From Chitinophaga alhagiae (GTDB lineage Bacteria > Bacteroidota > Bacteroidia > Chitinophagales > Chitinophagaceae), in contig NZ_QXMH01000001.1 of assembly GCF_003568665.1 (NCBI RefSeq), positions 2,108,001 through 2,172,000 on the forward strand: a stretch of DNA of 64,000 bases. Direction: 5' to 3'. A program made the translations under genes and the position numbers. This document shows positions 53,581 to 62,682 of this stretch, in pieces. Each line of letters starts with the position of its first letter. The stretch's first letter is position 1. The notes below the pieces were generated by a model that was not told the origin of the DNA, made no database searches, and saw only the letters and a list, made by a program, of their open reading frames with translations.

Positions 53581-55260
53581 TCACTTCCGGGCCTGCCCCA
53601 TGCTTTCCAGCATTTCCGTGCCAACGGTCTCTTTTACGCCTGTAAAAATGGTTTTCCAGACCAGGTTGAAAAAAGACTTTTTAGGGTGCCTGGTAAAGCG
53701 TGGTTTGGCTACCCTGAGGGGCTGGCCGGGAGAGGGGTTTTCGTTATGGATGGCCATGAGGTTGGCGAGCAGGCTGGCCAACCCTTTCCTTTCGGTGCCT
53801 TTGCCGTTCTTTTCTTCCCTGAGCATGGCTATCCGCAGGGCGGAGTACCGCATGCTGAGGGTGCCGGCGGCGCTGCGCTCGTTGCCCCGCAGGTCAAAAT
53901 TGAGCTGGTTGATGCGGGCGGAGCGGATCTCTACCATGCCGAGGGGTTTGGTGGCCGTGTTAAATTCCCTGCCATCCATATCGTTCAGCTGCCCGGTAAC
54001 GCTAAAGGCGCCGTCTGCAGCCCCCAGCACAAAGTCGAAGCGGGCTTTCAGCTTCCCGCTTTTCATGAGAATGGCGTGCAGGTCTGCCGTGCAATGCCCG
54101 TTTTCCTTTACCAGGGAGTCAATATTGGTAATATGCCGGAAGGTGCCGCCCGCCCTTTGGAACTGTATCTGGCCGGTTTCCCCGTTCTGCGGGTTCCGTT
54201 CCGTATAGCTAACATCTATATTGGCGGCCACCAGGGTGTCTACCCGCAGGGGCACCCCGAATTTGGCCAGCACCTGATTGGGGAACTGGCCGTATTTGTC
54301 TCCGGGCGCCATTGGCAGCCCGCGGTTCCGGTAGGCATGGAAGTACCCGCCGTTGATGGTGGCCTTGTTCATCAATATCTTCTTTTCCAGCAGGTGCATG
54401 CGGGGCAGGCCCTCCAGCCGGATGTTGCGGAAGGCCATCTCGTACCGGTCCTGCTGGTACTCCAGCCTTTTGTCAAACTCCGCGCGGTTATAGCGCGGCT
54501 CCAGCCGTACCTCCCCCACGTCAAGCGCGCGTTCTATGGCATGGTAGCTGATCTTGTTCACGTACAGCCAGTACAGGCTGTCTGGCGTGCGGTAGTCCCA
54601 CTTGTCCAGGTTAATGTCAAAATTGCGGGCGTACAGGAAGCGGGTGGGGTCTTTCTGGCTGATGGAATCTATGGCCAGGCCCCGGATCTCCACGTCCAGG
54701 TTATTGAGCCGGGTGATCTGCTGGCTGCTGTCTTCCGCTATCCGGGTATACCGGAGGGTGGTTTGCTGCAGCGAAATGCGGCCAATATCGAAACTTTTGA
54801 TGTTTTTGTTAATGGCCTCGTAAAAGCTGCGCTGGCGGCCGGTGTCTATGCTGCGGCGGTCTTCCGTGATGATGATCTCCGGGTCGGAGAGGATAAAAGC
54901 CCCCGCGTCTACCTGCTTGCCGAGGAAATAACGCCACAGCTTCAGCCGGCTGACCATTACGCGGCCCATGGAGGCCTGGTACAGGGTCCTGGGCGCCTGC
55001 TGCCGGGCTACCAGCCGGGCGTACACGGCGCTGTCAGGGATCAGGGCCACGTTTTGTATGGCCAGGTTGCCGGTAAGCAGGTTGAGGCTTATTTTACCGT
55101 AGGCCAGGGTGTACAGGCTGTCTGAACTCTCCGCCACATAGCGGCGCAATTCCTTGTCCAGCACGCTTTTCCAGTGCAGGTTCAGGTACCAGCCCACACC
55201 CAGCAATGCCACTATCAGTATAGCCCCCGCCGTTAGAATGATCTTCCAGGTCCTTTTCAT
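53581..55260 (-). CDS. AsmA/DUF748-like inner-membrane-anchored protein
   Basis: A 559-residue protein with one N-terminal transmembrane helix (about 7-28, IILTAGAILIVALLGVGWYL) and a long beta-rich periplasmic domain. The pattern of repeated short strands with L-x-I/V-x-x-L resembles AsmA/YhdP proteins that bridge inner and outer membrane and carry phospholipids. Examples are LAYGKISLNLLTGNLAIQNV and VRLEPRYNRAEFDKRLEYQQ. The C-terminus is basic. The assignment is a fold-level guess. It is 120 bp upstream of gyrB on the same strand. Confidence 0.68.
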   Translation of the reverse strand: MKRTWKIILTAGAILIVALLGVGWYLNLHWKSVLDKELRRYVAESSDSLYTLAYGKISLNLLTGNLAIQNVALIPDSAVYARLVARQQAPRTLYQASMGRVMVSRLKLWRYFLGKQVDAGAFILSDPEIIITEDRRSIDTGRQRSFYEAINKNIKSFDIGRISLQQTTLRYTRIAEDSSQQITRLNNLDVEIRGLAIDSISQKDPTRFLYARNFDINLDKWDYRTPDSLYWLYVNKISYHAIERALDVGEVRLEPRYNRAEFDKRLEYQQDRYEMAFRNIRLEGLPRMHLLEKKILMNKATINGGYFHAYRNRGLPMAPGDKYGQFPNQVLAKFGVPLRVDTLVAANIDVSYTERNPQNGETGQIQFQRAGGTFRHITNIDSLVKENGHCTADLHAILMKSGKLKARFDFVLGAADGAFSVTGQLNDMDGREFNTATKPLGMVEIRSARINQLNFDLRGNERSAAGTLSMRYSALRIAMLREEKNGKGTERKGLASLLANLMAIHNENPSPGQPLRVAKPRFTRHPKKSFFNLVWKTIFTGVKETVGTEMLESMGQARK

Positions 55261-55345
55261 ATGTTTATCAGGTTGCCAATATTATACCAAGCGCCGTGAA
55301 TTGTAAACGGTTTGTCAAACTAATAAGATTATAACAATGATTCGT

Positions 55346-55353
55346 TAATTTTG
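55346..55353 (+). promoter_or_regulatory. -7 promoter element directly before the AraC-type gene
   Basis: TAATTTTG ends at 55353, overlapping a possible GTG start at the same position, and predicts a transcript start about 8 nt before the ATG at 55365. That favours the ATG. Confidence 0.45.
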
Positions 55354-55364
55354 TGGCGCACAAG

Positions 55365-56291
55365 ATGAAAGAAGTACAGGAAATATTATCACTGGCCATT
55401 CCGCAGCCCGCTATGAGCGACCAGTTGCAGCTGGCCGAGGCGGACACCGTGACCGTTCCTGACTGCCTGGATTATAGCCTGCAGCGTTATGTATACGAGC
55501 ACCCGCTGCCCGTGGAAGACGTGGCCATGGTAGTGTACCAGCCGGCAAAAAGGGGCCAGAGCGCCGCTATTGAGCTGCGTTATTGCGTGGCCGGCAGCAA
55601 ATATTGCAAGAACCCGGGCTGTACAGACCAGGTATGCGCTGAAAAAAGGAAGAAGGAAGAATGTAATGACAAGCTGCCTTCTGTAGACATGATCACCGTG
55701 CGTTTTCAGCCCGCTTTTATCCAGACCCTGCAAAAAGGGAACACTTCTTTTTCCCTCTTCGAATTACAGTCCCGCAAGCCTTTCGTAAAAACCATACAGC
55801 CCTGCACCAAATCCAAAACGGTGCTGGAACAGATGGTGCACCACAACTACGAAGGCATCCTGAAGAATATTTTCCTGCAAAGCAAGGCGCTGGAGCTGCT
55901 GCTCTTCAGCTCTGACCAGTTCATCCAGAACGATACGGACGAGCGTTATGGCTGCCGCTTCCTTACCCAGATGGAAGACCGGGAAAAGATCGAAAAAGCC
56001 CGCAGCATCCTGCTGGAGCAGCTGGATGCGCCCATCACCATCCGGGACCTGGCGCGGCGTGTGGCCATGAATGAATGTTACCTCAAAAAAGGTTTCAAGG
56101 CCATGTTTGGTACCACCATTTATGATTATTTCCAGAAAGAACGCATGGAAAAGGCCAAAGGCCTGCTCTACGAAAAAGGCCTCTCCGTATCTGAAGTGGC
56201 TATCATGATGGGCTATTCCTGCATTTCCCACTTCTCTACCGCTTTCAAGAAACACACCGGCCTGAAGCCCTGTGAGTTGCTGCTCCGTTAG
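55365..56291 (+). CDS. AraC family transcriptional regulator with a cysteine-rich N-terminal domain
   Basis: A 308-residue regulator. The C-terminal AraC HTH (about 205-305) has the usual two helix-turn-helix units: ITIRDLARRVAMNECYLKKG and LSVSEVAIMMGYSCISHFST with the FKKHTGLKP end. The N-terminal part contains a cluster of five Cys within about 30 residues (YCVAGSKYCKNPGCTDQVCAEKR..C), which could bind a metal or sense redox, an inference. The ATG at 55365 is chosen because a GTG at 55353 overlaps the promoter. The regulated genes are unknown; no divergent target is adjacent. Confidence 0.9.
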   Translation: MKEVQEILSLAIPQPAMSDQLQLAEADTVTVPDCLDYSLQRYVYEHPLPVEDVAMVVYQPAKRGQSAAIELRYCVAGSKYCKNPGCTDQVCAEKRKKEECNDKLPSVDMITVRFQPAFIQTLQKGNTSFSLFELQSRKPFVKTIQPCTKSKTVLEQMVHHNYEGILKNIFLQSKALELLLFSSDQFIQNDTDERYGCRFLTQMEDREKIEKARSILLEQLDAPITIRDLARRVAMNECYLKKGFKAMFGTTIYDYFQKERMEKAKGLLYEKGLSVSEVAIMMGYSCISHFSTAFKKHTGLKPCELLLR

Positions 56292-56539
56292 GCGGTTTCA
56301 TTTTTCCCTTTACGATCATTTCTTTTCCCGAATTGACAAACGCGTGCGTGAAGATTGTATTTTCTTTGTGGCACGATCACTGGATATCTATCCGTTGTTC
56401 CTCATAAGCTTCCTTATCAGATTTGACCTGGGAAGGCTTGCAGACAATTAGTAAAGCCATTAATTGCAATACTCATATCAAACACCATGACCTTAAGGTA
56501 TGTATTGCTTGTCCGTAAGTTTTCCCCCGTAATTTGCAT

Positions 56540-56572
56540 AAAGCCGTTACTTTCTATGTAACGGCTTTTTTT
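56540..56572 (+). terminator. Intrinsic terminator downstream of the AraC-type gene
   Basis: Perfect 11-bp stem (56540-56550 with 56558-56568), 7-nt loop, then T run to 56572. It is 248 bp from the AraC stop. Confidence 0.85.
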
Positions 56573-56612
56573 ATTGGCAGACGCTCTCCGGAACGGGCAG
56601 TATATACAAAAG

Positions 56613-56637
56613 AAAAACCCCGCCCAAAAGAGCAGGG
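56613..56637 (-). terminator. Terminator of the PepSY-like gene
   Basis: 6-bp stem on the minus strand including one G-U pair, with five T following (A at 56613-56617 on the plus strand). Confidence 0.65.
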
Positions 56638-56695
56638 TCTGTCCTATTTATCCCTATACCTATGAAATACTTAATTAAAATCTTTATCGGTAATC

Positions 56696-57163
56696 CTAAT
56701 CAACAATAGTGCCAGCATCGTTTAAAAGCACGGTTTTGGCAGTCCCATTGTCGTCAATATTTACCTTGTAATACGCGGCTACGTCTGCCCGCTCAATTTT
56801 CCACCCTTCTTTAACAACCGCGGAGGGGTATTTGTTCTTCAAAGTGGCCAAAGCCGTTTCGGGCAAAGCCCCGGCCTGGTACTCGCTGCGGGTAGCTATC
56901 CACGTACCCTCGGCATTGTATTCGGCGCTGGTTTTTACGTTCTCTTTATTGAACACTGCTACCCAGTTGCCACCGGCTGTTTTGTTCCAAACAGCATCGG
57001 TAGTGCCGGCAAACTCGGCGTTTTGTCCAAAAGCCTCTTTTACCGGGGCAGGCGCCTCCAGTTTTTTGGCTACGGTTTTACTCTTTTTTGCTGATTTCTG
57101 TTGTGAAAACGCGATGCCGGAAGTGAAGACAGCAGCGCATATGAATAACGTTACTTTTTTCAT
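56696..57163 (-). CDS. PepSY-like (DUF2874-type) secreted protein
   Basis: A 155-residue protein with signal peptide (MKKVTLFICAAVFTSGIAFS, cleavage near residue 20). A Lys/Ala-rich linker follows. The PepSY-like fold has two repeats visible, for example VKEAFGQNAEFAGTTDAVWN and SEYQAGALPETALATLKNKY, with DNGTAKTVLLNDAG at the end. Members are small periplasmic proteins frequent in Bacteroidota, of uncertain role. It stands alone with its own terminator; ileS starts 234 bp away on the other strand. Confidence 0.82.
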   Translation of the reverse strand: MKKVTLFICAAVFTSGIAFSQQKSAKKSKTVAKKLEAPAPVKEAFGQNAEFAGTTDAVWNKTAGGNWVAVFNKENVKTSAEYNAEGTWIATRSEYQAGALPETALATLKNKYPSAVVKEGWKIERADVAAYYKVNIDDNGTAKTVLLNDAGTIVD

Positions 57164-57397
57164 AAAAGATATGGTTTTCTGCGTAATACTCTTTCAATTC
57201 CTAAACCAAAACAATGCCAAAAACGCAAAGTAAGCACAGTTTATTGTAAAATAGTTAATTTTTGTGGCATTTTTCTCAACAATCCCCTTATTTTTTATGA
57301 ACGGCGGCCGTTCTCTGAAACCTGCCTGTATTTTAGTAACTTCGCAGAATTTTATTTCAAGTACAAACTTTTAATAACCCGGTGGGGTGATTTGTTT

Positions 57398-60300
57398 ATG
57401 TCCAGCAAATATCAGGAATATAGTCAACTGAATTTACCGCAAATAGAACAGGATATACTGCAAGCGTGGGAACAGCACCAGATTTTTGAAAAAAGCGTGA
57501 CCAACCGCAACGGGGCCGCCCCTTTTGTATTTTACGAAGGGCCTCCCAGCGCCAACGGCCTTCCCGGTATTCACCACGTTATATCCCGTGCCCTGAAAGA
57601 CCTTGTATGCCGGTATAAGACCATGCAGGGTTTCCAGGTGAAACGCAAGAGCGGCTGGGATACCCACGGCCTGCCAGTTGAGCTGGGCGTGGAAAAAGCG
57701 CTGGGCATTACCAAGGAAGACATCGGCAAAAAAATATCCATAGCCGAGTATAACGATACCTGCCGGAAAGAAGTACTGAAATACAAAGACCGCTGGGAGG
57801 AGCTTACCCGAAAAATGGGTTATTGGGTAGACCTGCAGCGGCCCTACATCACCTTTGAGAACGATTATATAGAAAGCCTCTGGTGGTGCATGCAACAGCT
57901 GTATAAAAAAGGCCTTTTGTATAAAAGCGTGAGCATACAGCCGTATTCTCCCGCCGCCGGCACCGGCCTCAGCTCTCACGAGCTGAACCAGCCCGGTACC
58001 TATAAAGATGTAAAAGACACTACGGCAGTGGCCATGTTCAAGGCCGTGGAATCTGATCTCTCCCGTTTCCTGTTTGAAGCGGCCGGCTCAGACCAGGTGT
58101 TTTTCCTGGCCTGGACCACCACCCCCTGGACGCTGCCCTCCAACCTGGGCCTGACGGTGGGAGCCAATATTGATTATGTGCTGGTGAAGACCTTCAACCC
58201 CTACACCCATCTGCCCATCAACGTGGTACTGGCCAAAGACCTGGCCGGCAAGTACTTCAAGCCGGAAGGGGAGAACGGGGCGTTTGACACATACCAGCCT
58301 GAAGATAAAATAATACCCTGGCGCATACTGGCGGCCTTCAAAGGCAGCCAGCTGGAAAATATCCGCTATGAACAACTGCTGCCCTATGTGCTGCCGGAGG
58401 AAGGAGACCCCTTCCGCGTGCTGCTGGGTGACTTTGTGACCACGGAAGACGGTACGGGCATTGTACATACCGCCCCCGCCTTTGGCGCGGACGACAACCG
58501 GGTGGGCAAAAAATACGGCATCGGCATGCTCACCCTGGTAGACCGGCAGGGCAAATTCCTGGATGCAGTAGGGGAATTTGGCGGCCGGTATGTAAAAGAC
58601 TACAAGAACGACCCGGACTATAAAGACGTGGATGTAGATATAGCGGTGAAACTGAAGAAGGAGAACCGCGCGTTCAGGGTAGAAAAGTACGAGCACACCT
58701 ATCCCCACTGCTGGCGTACAGATAAACCTGTACTGTATTACCCGCTGGATGCCTGGTTCATTAAGACCACCGCCCTGAAAGACAGGATGGTGGAGCTGAA
58801 CAAGACCATCAACTGGAAACCCTCCGTGACCGGTACCGGCCGTTTCGGCAACTGGCTGGAGAACATGGTAGACTGGAACCTGAGCCGCAGCCGCTATTGG
58901 GGCACCCCGCTGCCCATCTGGCGTACGGAAGACGGGTCTGAAGAGATCTGCATTGGCAGTATTGCCGAGCTGAACGCCGGTATCCGCCTTGCCAACGAGG
59001 TGCTGGGCGGCGATGTAAATAAAAAATACCTGCACGACGGTATCCTGGACCTTCATAAACCCTACGTAGACGACATTGTACTGGTAAGCTCCACCGGCAA
59101 GCCCATGCGCCGCGAGCCTGACCTGGTAGACGTTTGGTTTGACAGCGGCGCCATGCCCGTAGCCCAATGGCATTACCCCTTCGAGAACAGGGAAATGCTG
59201 GAGCAGGGCAAAGCCTTTCCCGCAGATTTTATTGCTGAAGGCGTAGACCAGACCCGCGGCTGGTTTTATACCCTGCACGCGCTGGGCGTAATGCTGTTTG
59301 ACAGCGTGGCGTATAAAACGGTGGTTTCCAACGGCCTGGTGCTGGACAAGAACGGTAACAAGATGAGCAAGCGCCTCGGCAACGTGGTAGACCCATTTGC
59401 CACCATTCAGCAGTACGGGGCAGACGCTACCCGCTGGTACCTCATTACCAATGCCTCTCCCTGGGACAATATGAAATTTGACGTGGAAGGCATCAGGGAG
59501 GTGCAACGCAAGCTGTTCGGTACATTATATAATACGTATAACTTCTTTGCCATGTACGCCAACCTGGACAATTTCCGGTTCAAGGAGGCGTACATACCGC
59601 TGAAAGACCGTCCGGAAATTGACCGCTGGATCATTTCCGTATTGAACACCCTTGTAAAAGAGGTGGGTGAGAGCCTGGACGATTACGAACCTACCCAGGC
59701 CGGGCGTGCCATACAGGAGTTTGTAGACGAGCACCTCAGCAACTGGTACGTGCGCCTTTGCCGCCGCCGGTTCTGGAAAGGGGAGTATGAGCAGGACAAG
59801 ATATCCGCCTACCAGACCCTGTACGAGTGCCTGGAAAAAATTGCCCGGATGATGGCCCCCGTATCGCCTTTCTTCTCAGACTGGCTGTTCCGGAACCTGA
59901 ACGGGGTGAGCGGCCGCCTGCAGGCGGAATCTGTACACCTGACAGACTTCCCGGTGGCGGAGGCCGGCGCCATAGACGCAGACCTCGAAGAGCGGATGCA
60001 ATTGGCCCAGGACACTTCCTCGCTGGTACTGTCTCTCCGTAAAAAGACCAATATCAAGGTGCGGCAGCCTTTGCAGAAGATCTTGATCCCCGTGCTGAAC
60101 CCTCATATGCGGGAACAACTGGAATTGGTGGAACATTTGGTAAAAAGCGAGGTGAATGTAAAAACAATTGAGTATCTTACGGAAACTGAAGGTTTTATCA
60201 AGAAAAAGATTAAGCCGAACTACAAAACCCTCGGCAGTAGAATGGGGGCAAAGATGAAGGCGGTGGCAGGCGCCATATCCGCATTCAGCCAACATGACAT

Positions 60301-60724
60301 TGCCAGCCTTGAAAAAGACGGCGAATTTGGCTTAATAATTGATAATGAACGGATTCCGATTCACTTATTGGATGTTGAGATCATCTCCGAAGATATTCCG
60401 GGATGGACGGTAGCCAACAAAGGAGCGCTGACCGTGGCCCTGGATATTACCATTACGCCTGAATTACTGGATGAGGGCAATGCCCGTGAACTGGTAAACC
60501 GGATTCAGAAGATACGGAAAGACAGCGGTTTTGAGTTAACTGACCGTATTGCGGTGAAAGTGGCGGAGGTAGACAGCTTGAAAACGGCGATAATTAACTT
60601 TAATGACTATATTTGCACGGAAATTTTGGCAGATAGTTTGGATGTAGTGCCGCAATTACAGGAGGGCATTGAAGTAGAAGTTAACGATCTTAAATTCAAC
60701 GTATTAGTTAACAAAAAAAGCTAA
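57398..60724 (+). CDS. ileS: Isoleucine--tRNA ligase
   Basis: A 1108-residue class I synthetase. The HIGH-type motif is in SANGLPGIHHV and the KMSKS-type motif is KNGNKMSKRLGN. The CP1 editing domain follows the first Rossmann half. The length (about 1100) and the C-terminal region lacking the zinc-ribbon of shorter enzymes place it in the long IleRS class, which is typical of Bacteroidota and less sensitive to mupirocin in general. The ATG at 57398 is used; a TTG six bases upstream in the same frame is weaker. The next gene begins 4 bp after the stop, as in other Bacteroidota. Confidence 0.97.
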   Translation: MSSKYQEYSQLNLPQIEQDILQAWEQHQIFEKSVTNRNGAAPFVFYEGPPSANGLPGIHHVISRALKDLVCRYKTMQGFQVKRKSGWDTHGLPVELGVEKALGITKEDIGKKISIAEYNDTCRKEVLKYKDRWEELTRKMGYWVDLQRPYITFENDYIESLWWCMQQLYKKGLLYKSVSIQPYSPAAGTGLSSHELNQPGTYKDVKDTTAVAMFKAVESDLSRFLFEAAGSDQVFFLAWTTTPWTLPSNLGLTVGANIDYVLVKTFNPYTHLPINVVLAKDLAGKYFKPEGENGAFDTYQPEDKIIPWRILAAFKGSQLENIRYEQLLPYVLPEEGDPFRVLLGDFVTTEDGTGIVHTAPAFGADDNRVGKKYGIGMLTLVDRQGKFLDAVGEFGGRYVKDYKNDPDYKDVDVDIAVKLKKENRAFRVEKYEHTYPHCWRTDKPVLYYPLDAWFIKTTALKDRMVELNKTINWKPSVTGTGRFGNWLENMVDWNLSRSRYWGTPLPIWRTEDGSEEICIGSIAELNAGIRLANEVLGGDVNKKYLHDGILDLHKPYVDDIVLVSSTGKPMRREPDLVDVWFDSGAMPVAQWHYPFENREMLEQGKAFPADFIAEGVDQTRGWFYTLHALGVMLFDSVAYKTVVSNGLVLDKNGNKMSKRLGNVVDPFATIQQYGADATRWYLITNASPWDNMKFDVEGIREVQRKLFGTLYNTYNFFAMYANLDNFRFKEAYIPLKDRPEIDRWIISVLNTLVKEVGESLDDYEPTQAGRAIQEFVDEHLSNWYVRLCRRRFWKGEYEQDKISAYQTLYECLEKIARMMAPVSPFFSDWLFRNLNGVSGRLQAESVHLTDFPVAEAGAIDADLEERMQLAQDTSSLVLSLRKKTNIKVRQPLQKILIPVLNPHMREQLELVEHLVKSEVNVKTIEYLTETEGFIKKKIKPNYKTLGSRMGAKMKAVAGAISAFSQHDIASLEKDGEFGLIIDNERIPIHLLDVEIISEDIPGWTVANKGALTVALDITITPELLDEGNARELVNRIQKIRKDSGFELTDRIAVKVAEVDSLKTAIINFNDYICTEILADSLDVVPQLQEGIEVEVNDLKFNVLVNKKS

Positions 60725-60728
60725 TCCC

Positions 60729-61799
60729 ATGGCAACAAAGAAGAAGGTTGCTAGCAAGACTACCAAAAAGGCGGTTCCTGCCAAGAAAGCTGTAGCTAAA
60801 AAAGCAGCGGTAAAAAAGGCGCCTGCGGCCAAAAAGGCGGCAGCTAAGCCCGCGCCTGCGAAAAAAGCGGCACCTGCTACCAAGAAAGCGGCAGTAAAAA
60901 AGGCAGCACCCAAGGTGGCCAAATCTTCTGTTAAACCCGCTCCGAAGAAAGCTGCGGTAAAAAAGGCGGCCGCTAAACCGGCTGTTGCCAAGTCCGCGAA
61001 ATCATCGGCCAAACTCGTTAAGTCAACTAAGGCAGCTCCCGCCAAAAAAGCGGCAGCCGCCCCGTCTAAAAAGACGGTACCAGTAGCCAAAGCGCCCGTT
61101 AAAAAAGCGGCCGCCCCGGCTCCCAAGGCAAAACCGGTTCCGGTAACTGCCAGTAAACAAGCGGCCAGAACCGCAGAACCGGTGATTTCTAAACCCGTAG
61201 AAAAAGTAGATCAGATGGCATCAAAGAATAAGCAGGAAAAACCAGCAAAGGAACCAGTAAAGAAGACCAGGATTGAGGAGCCTGTTAAACGGGTATCTGA
61301 AAGACCTACTACCAAAACTGCTTCCAGGGCTTCCGCAAGCGGTAGCCGGCCGGCCATGAAAACCGTGACGTATGCGCCGGAGTTCACCAAATCCGTATTA
61401 GATCAACCGGAAGCACCTTCTGGTCCTATATATCGTTACAGCGATCCTGAATTGCAGGAGTTCAAAGAGATCATCCTGAAAAAACTGGAAGCCGCCAAAA
61501 AAGAACTGGTATACCTCCAGGGCCTCATTACCCGTAAGGATGAAGCAGGTACGGATGATACTGAAAACAAGTACATGAGCATGGAAGACGGCAGCGGTTC
61601 CCAGGAACGGGAGCAGCTGAACCAGATGGCCAGCCGCCAGATCCAGTTCATTGACCACCTGGAAAAAGCGCTGATGCGGATCGAGAACAAAACATATGGC
61701 ATCTGCCGTGTAACAGGCAAGCTGATTGACAAGGCGCGTCTGAAAGCGGTACCGCATGCTACTCTCAGCATTGAGGCCAAACTGGCAAAAAGCAAATAA
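60729..61799 (+). CDS. DksA/TraR-like protein with a histone H1-like Lys/Ala/Pro-rich N-terminal region
   Basis: A 356-residue protein. Residues about 1-215 are low-complexity, built of K-K-A-A/A-P-A-K-K-A repeats, as in histone H1 and HU tails; this part should bind nucleic acid. From about 225 a DksA-like domain follows: a coiled coil (about 240-320) then the zinc-finger region YGICRVTGKLIDKARLKA. Of the four zinc cysteines only Cys326 remains; 329, 347 and 350 are Thr, Ser and Ala. The finger therefore probably does not hold zinc. Such DksA-like proteins follow ileS in Bacteroidota. Whether it still binds RNA polymerase with ppGpp is unknown. Confidence 0.88.
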   Translation: MATKKKVASKTTKKAVPAKKAVAKKAAVKKAPAAKKAAAKPAPAKKAAPATKKAAVKKAAPKVAKSSVKPAPKKAAVKKAAAKPAVAKSAKSSAKLVKSTKAAPAKKAAAAPSKKTVPVAKAPVKKAAAPAPKAKPVPVTASKQAARTAEPVISKPVEKVDQMASKNKQEKPAKEPVKKTRIEEPVKRVSERPTTKTASRASASGSRPAMKTVTYAPEFTKSVLDQPEAPSGPIYRYSDPELQEFKEIILKKLEAAKKELVYLQGLITRKDEAGTDDTENKYMSMEDGSGSQEREQLNQMASRQIQFIDHLEKALMRIENKTYGICRVTGKLIDKARLKAVPHATLSIEAKLAKSK

Positions 61800-61903
61800 G
61801 CCGGTAAAGGGCATCAGGCGCCATATGGCCCCGAAAGAATGTAGGGGCAATGCGCAAAACTGATAAATAAGCTGAAAAAGCAATAAAACTGAAAATATAA
61901 TAG

Positions 61904-61934
61904 AAGGGCTGTTCGAAAGAACGGCCCTTTTCTA
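61904..61934 (+). terminator. Terminator of the ileS-dksA-like operon
   Basis: 11-bp stem (61904-61914 with 61919-61929) with one G-T pair, GAAA loop and a T run. Confidence 0.85.
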
Positions 61935-62096
61935 TGTAGTGAACCAGGTAACACCCTTGCCCATGCAGGCTAAGGTAGCGTTGCCCAGGCATGAGAAAGT
62001 ATTCTCCCATTGCCCGGAAATAATGTTGACCGTAAACCGTAAGCTATTGCCCGGCAACTTTTTAGCTGGAAAAACACATGTTGCCCGTAAAAATTA

Positions 62097-62120
62097 CAGG
62101 GCCAGGCGATCCCGGCCCTG
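62097..62120 (-). terminator. Possible terminator of the 101-residue gene
   Basis: 7-bp GC-rich stem, 10-nt loop, and an A run at 62089-62093 that reads as T on the minus strand. It lies 83 bp beyond the stop. Confidence 0.45.
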
Positions 62121-62202
62121 GTTATTTCCTCATATCCCAATAGCCTATTATGAACCCCGTTGTAATGTAGCGATGTAGTGGCTGGCAGCTCAATGCTGCA
62201 GG

Positions 62203-62508
62203 TCAATCCTTACCGTCATCATCATGATCTTCTTCGTCCCCGTCCTCCTCGTCCTCCAACATCACCAGCATAATTTCTTTTACCCGCGTTACCCTTTCCC
62301 TTGATTTTGTTTTTTCCCCTTTCAACTGCTCTGTGCATTCCCGGAGTATCTCTTCCGCCTCCCTGACCGCCTGGCGCATCTGTTCCAGTGTCAGGTGCTC
62401 ACTGCGGCTGATTTCCAGGGGAATAATGTGAAACAGCAGCCGGATCTTTTCATCGGAAGCGAGCCTGATGCCTTCATGCAGGCGGCTGCGCATAGTAGAT
62501 ATTTTCAT
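62203..62508 (-). CDS. Small acidic-tailed hypothetical protein
   Basis: A 101-residue protein without signal peptide. The first 65 residues are helical (HEGIRLASDEKIRLLFHIIP, then LTLEQMRQAVREAEEILREC). The last 15 residues are almost all Asp and Glu. Starts at 62508 or five codons later are possible. I do not recognise the family. It stands between the DksA-like gene and the glycosyltransferase-HAD gene, both with separate terminators. Confidence 0.6.
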   Translation of the reverse strand: MKISTMRSRLHEGIRLASDEKIRLLFHIIPLEISRSEHLTLEQMRQAVREAEEILRECTEQLKGEKTKSRERVTRVKEIMLVMLEDEEDGDEEDHDDDGKD

Positions 62509-62616
62509 AAGATTCCTTTTCTGCTAAATTCGCTGTAATCAGTTAAAAATCAATATTTTATACCCGATACTTTCTCGGAAAAACCGATAAGTATTTCAGT
62601 ATCGCCGATAAAATCT

Positions 62617-62656
62617 CAAAAAAAATGCTTTCCTGCCGGGGGGCGGGAAAGCATTT
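62617..62656 (-). terminator. Terminator of the glycosyltransferase-HAD gene
   Basis: 15-bp stem (62623-62637 with 62642-62656) with one G-T pair, GGGG loop and an A run at 62617-62625 that reads as T on the minus strand. Confidence 0.88.
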
Positions 62657-62682
62657 GCTTATAAAGGGTCTTATTTTACGGA

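Larger units (their letters stand above)
56292..56695. other. Intergenic region after the AraC-type gene
   Basis: About 400 bases. A strong terminator at 56540-56572 lies about 250 bp after the AraC stop, and a minus-strand terminator at 56613-56637 serves the PepSY-like gene. No open frame of useful length was found between, so a long 3' UTR or small RNA is possible. Confidence 0.5.
61800..62202. other. Intergenic region after the DksA-like gene
   Basis: About 400 bases without a gene. A terminator with a GAAA loop lies at 61904-61934. A second hairpin at 62097-62120 may end the leftward 101-residue gene. A 79-residue frame at 61939-62178 has no recognisable feature and was not called. The lspA gene that often follows in this cluster is not present. 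Confidence 0.55.

Noticed and set aside
53686..55125. A 479-codon frame opposite the AsmA-like gene
   Set aside because: The minus-strand frame has a membrane anchor and a plausible domain; this one has none.
56488..56532. A short 14-codon frame before the AraC-distal terminator
   Set aside because: Too short and without supporting context.
61939..62178. A 79-codon plus-strand frame
   Set aside because: No signal, no domain; it overlaps the likely terminator of the leftward gene.
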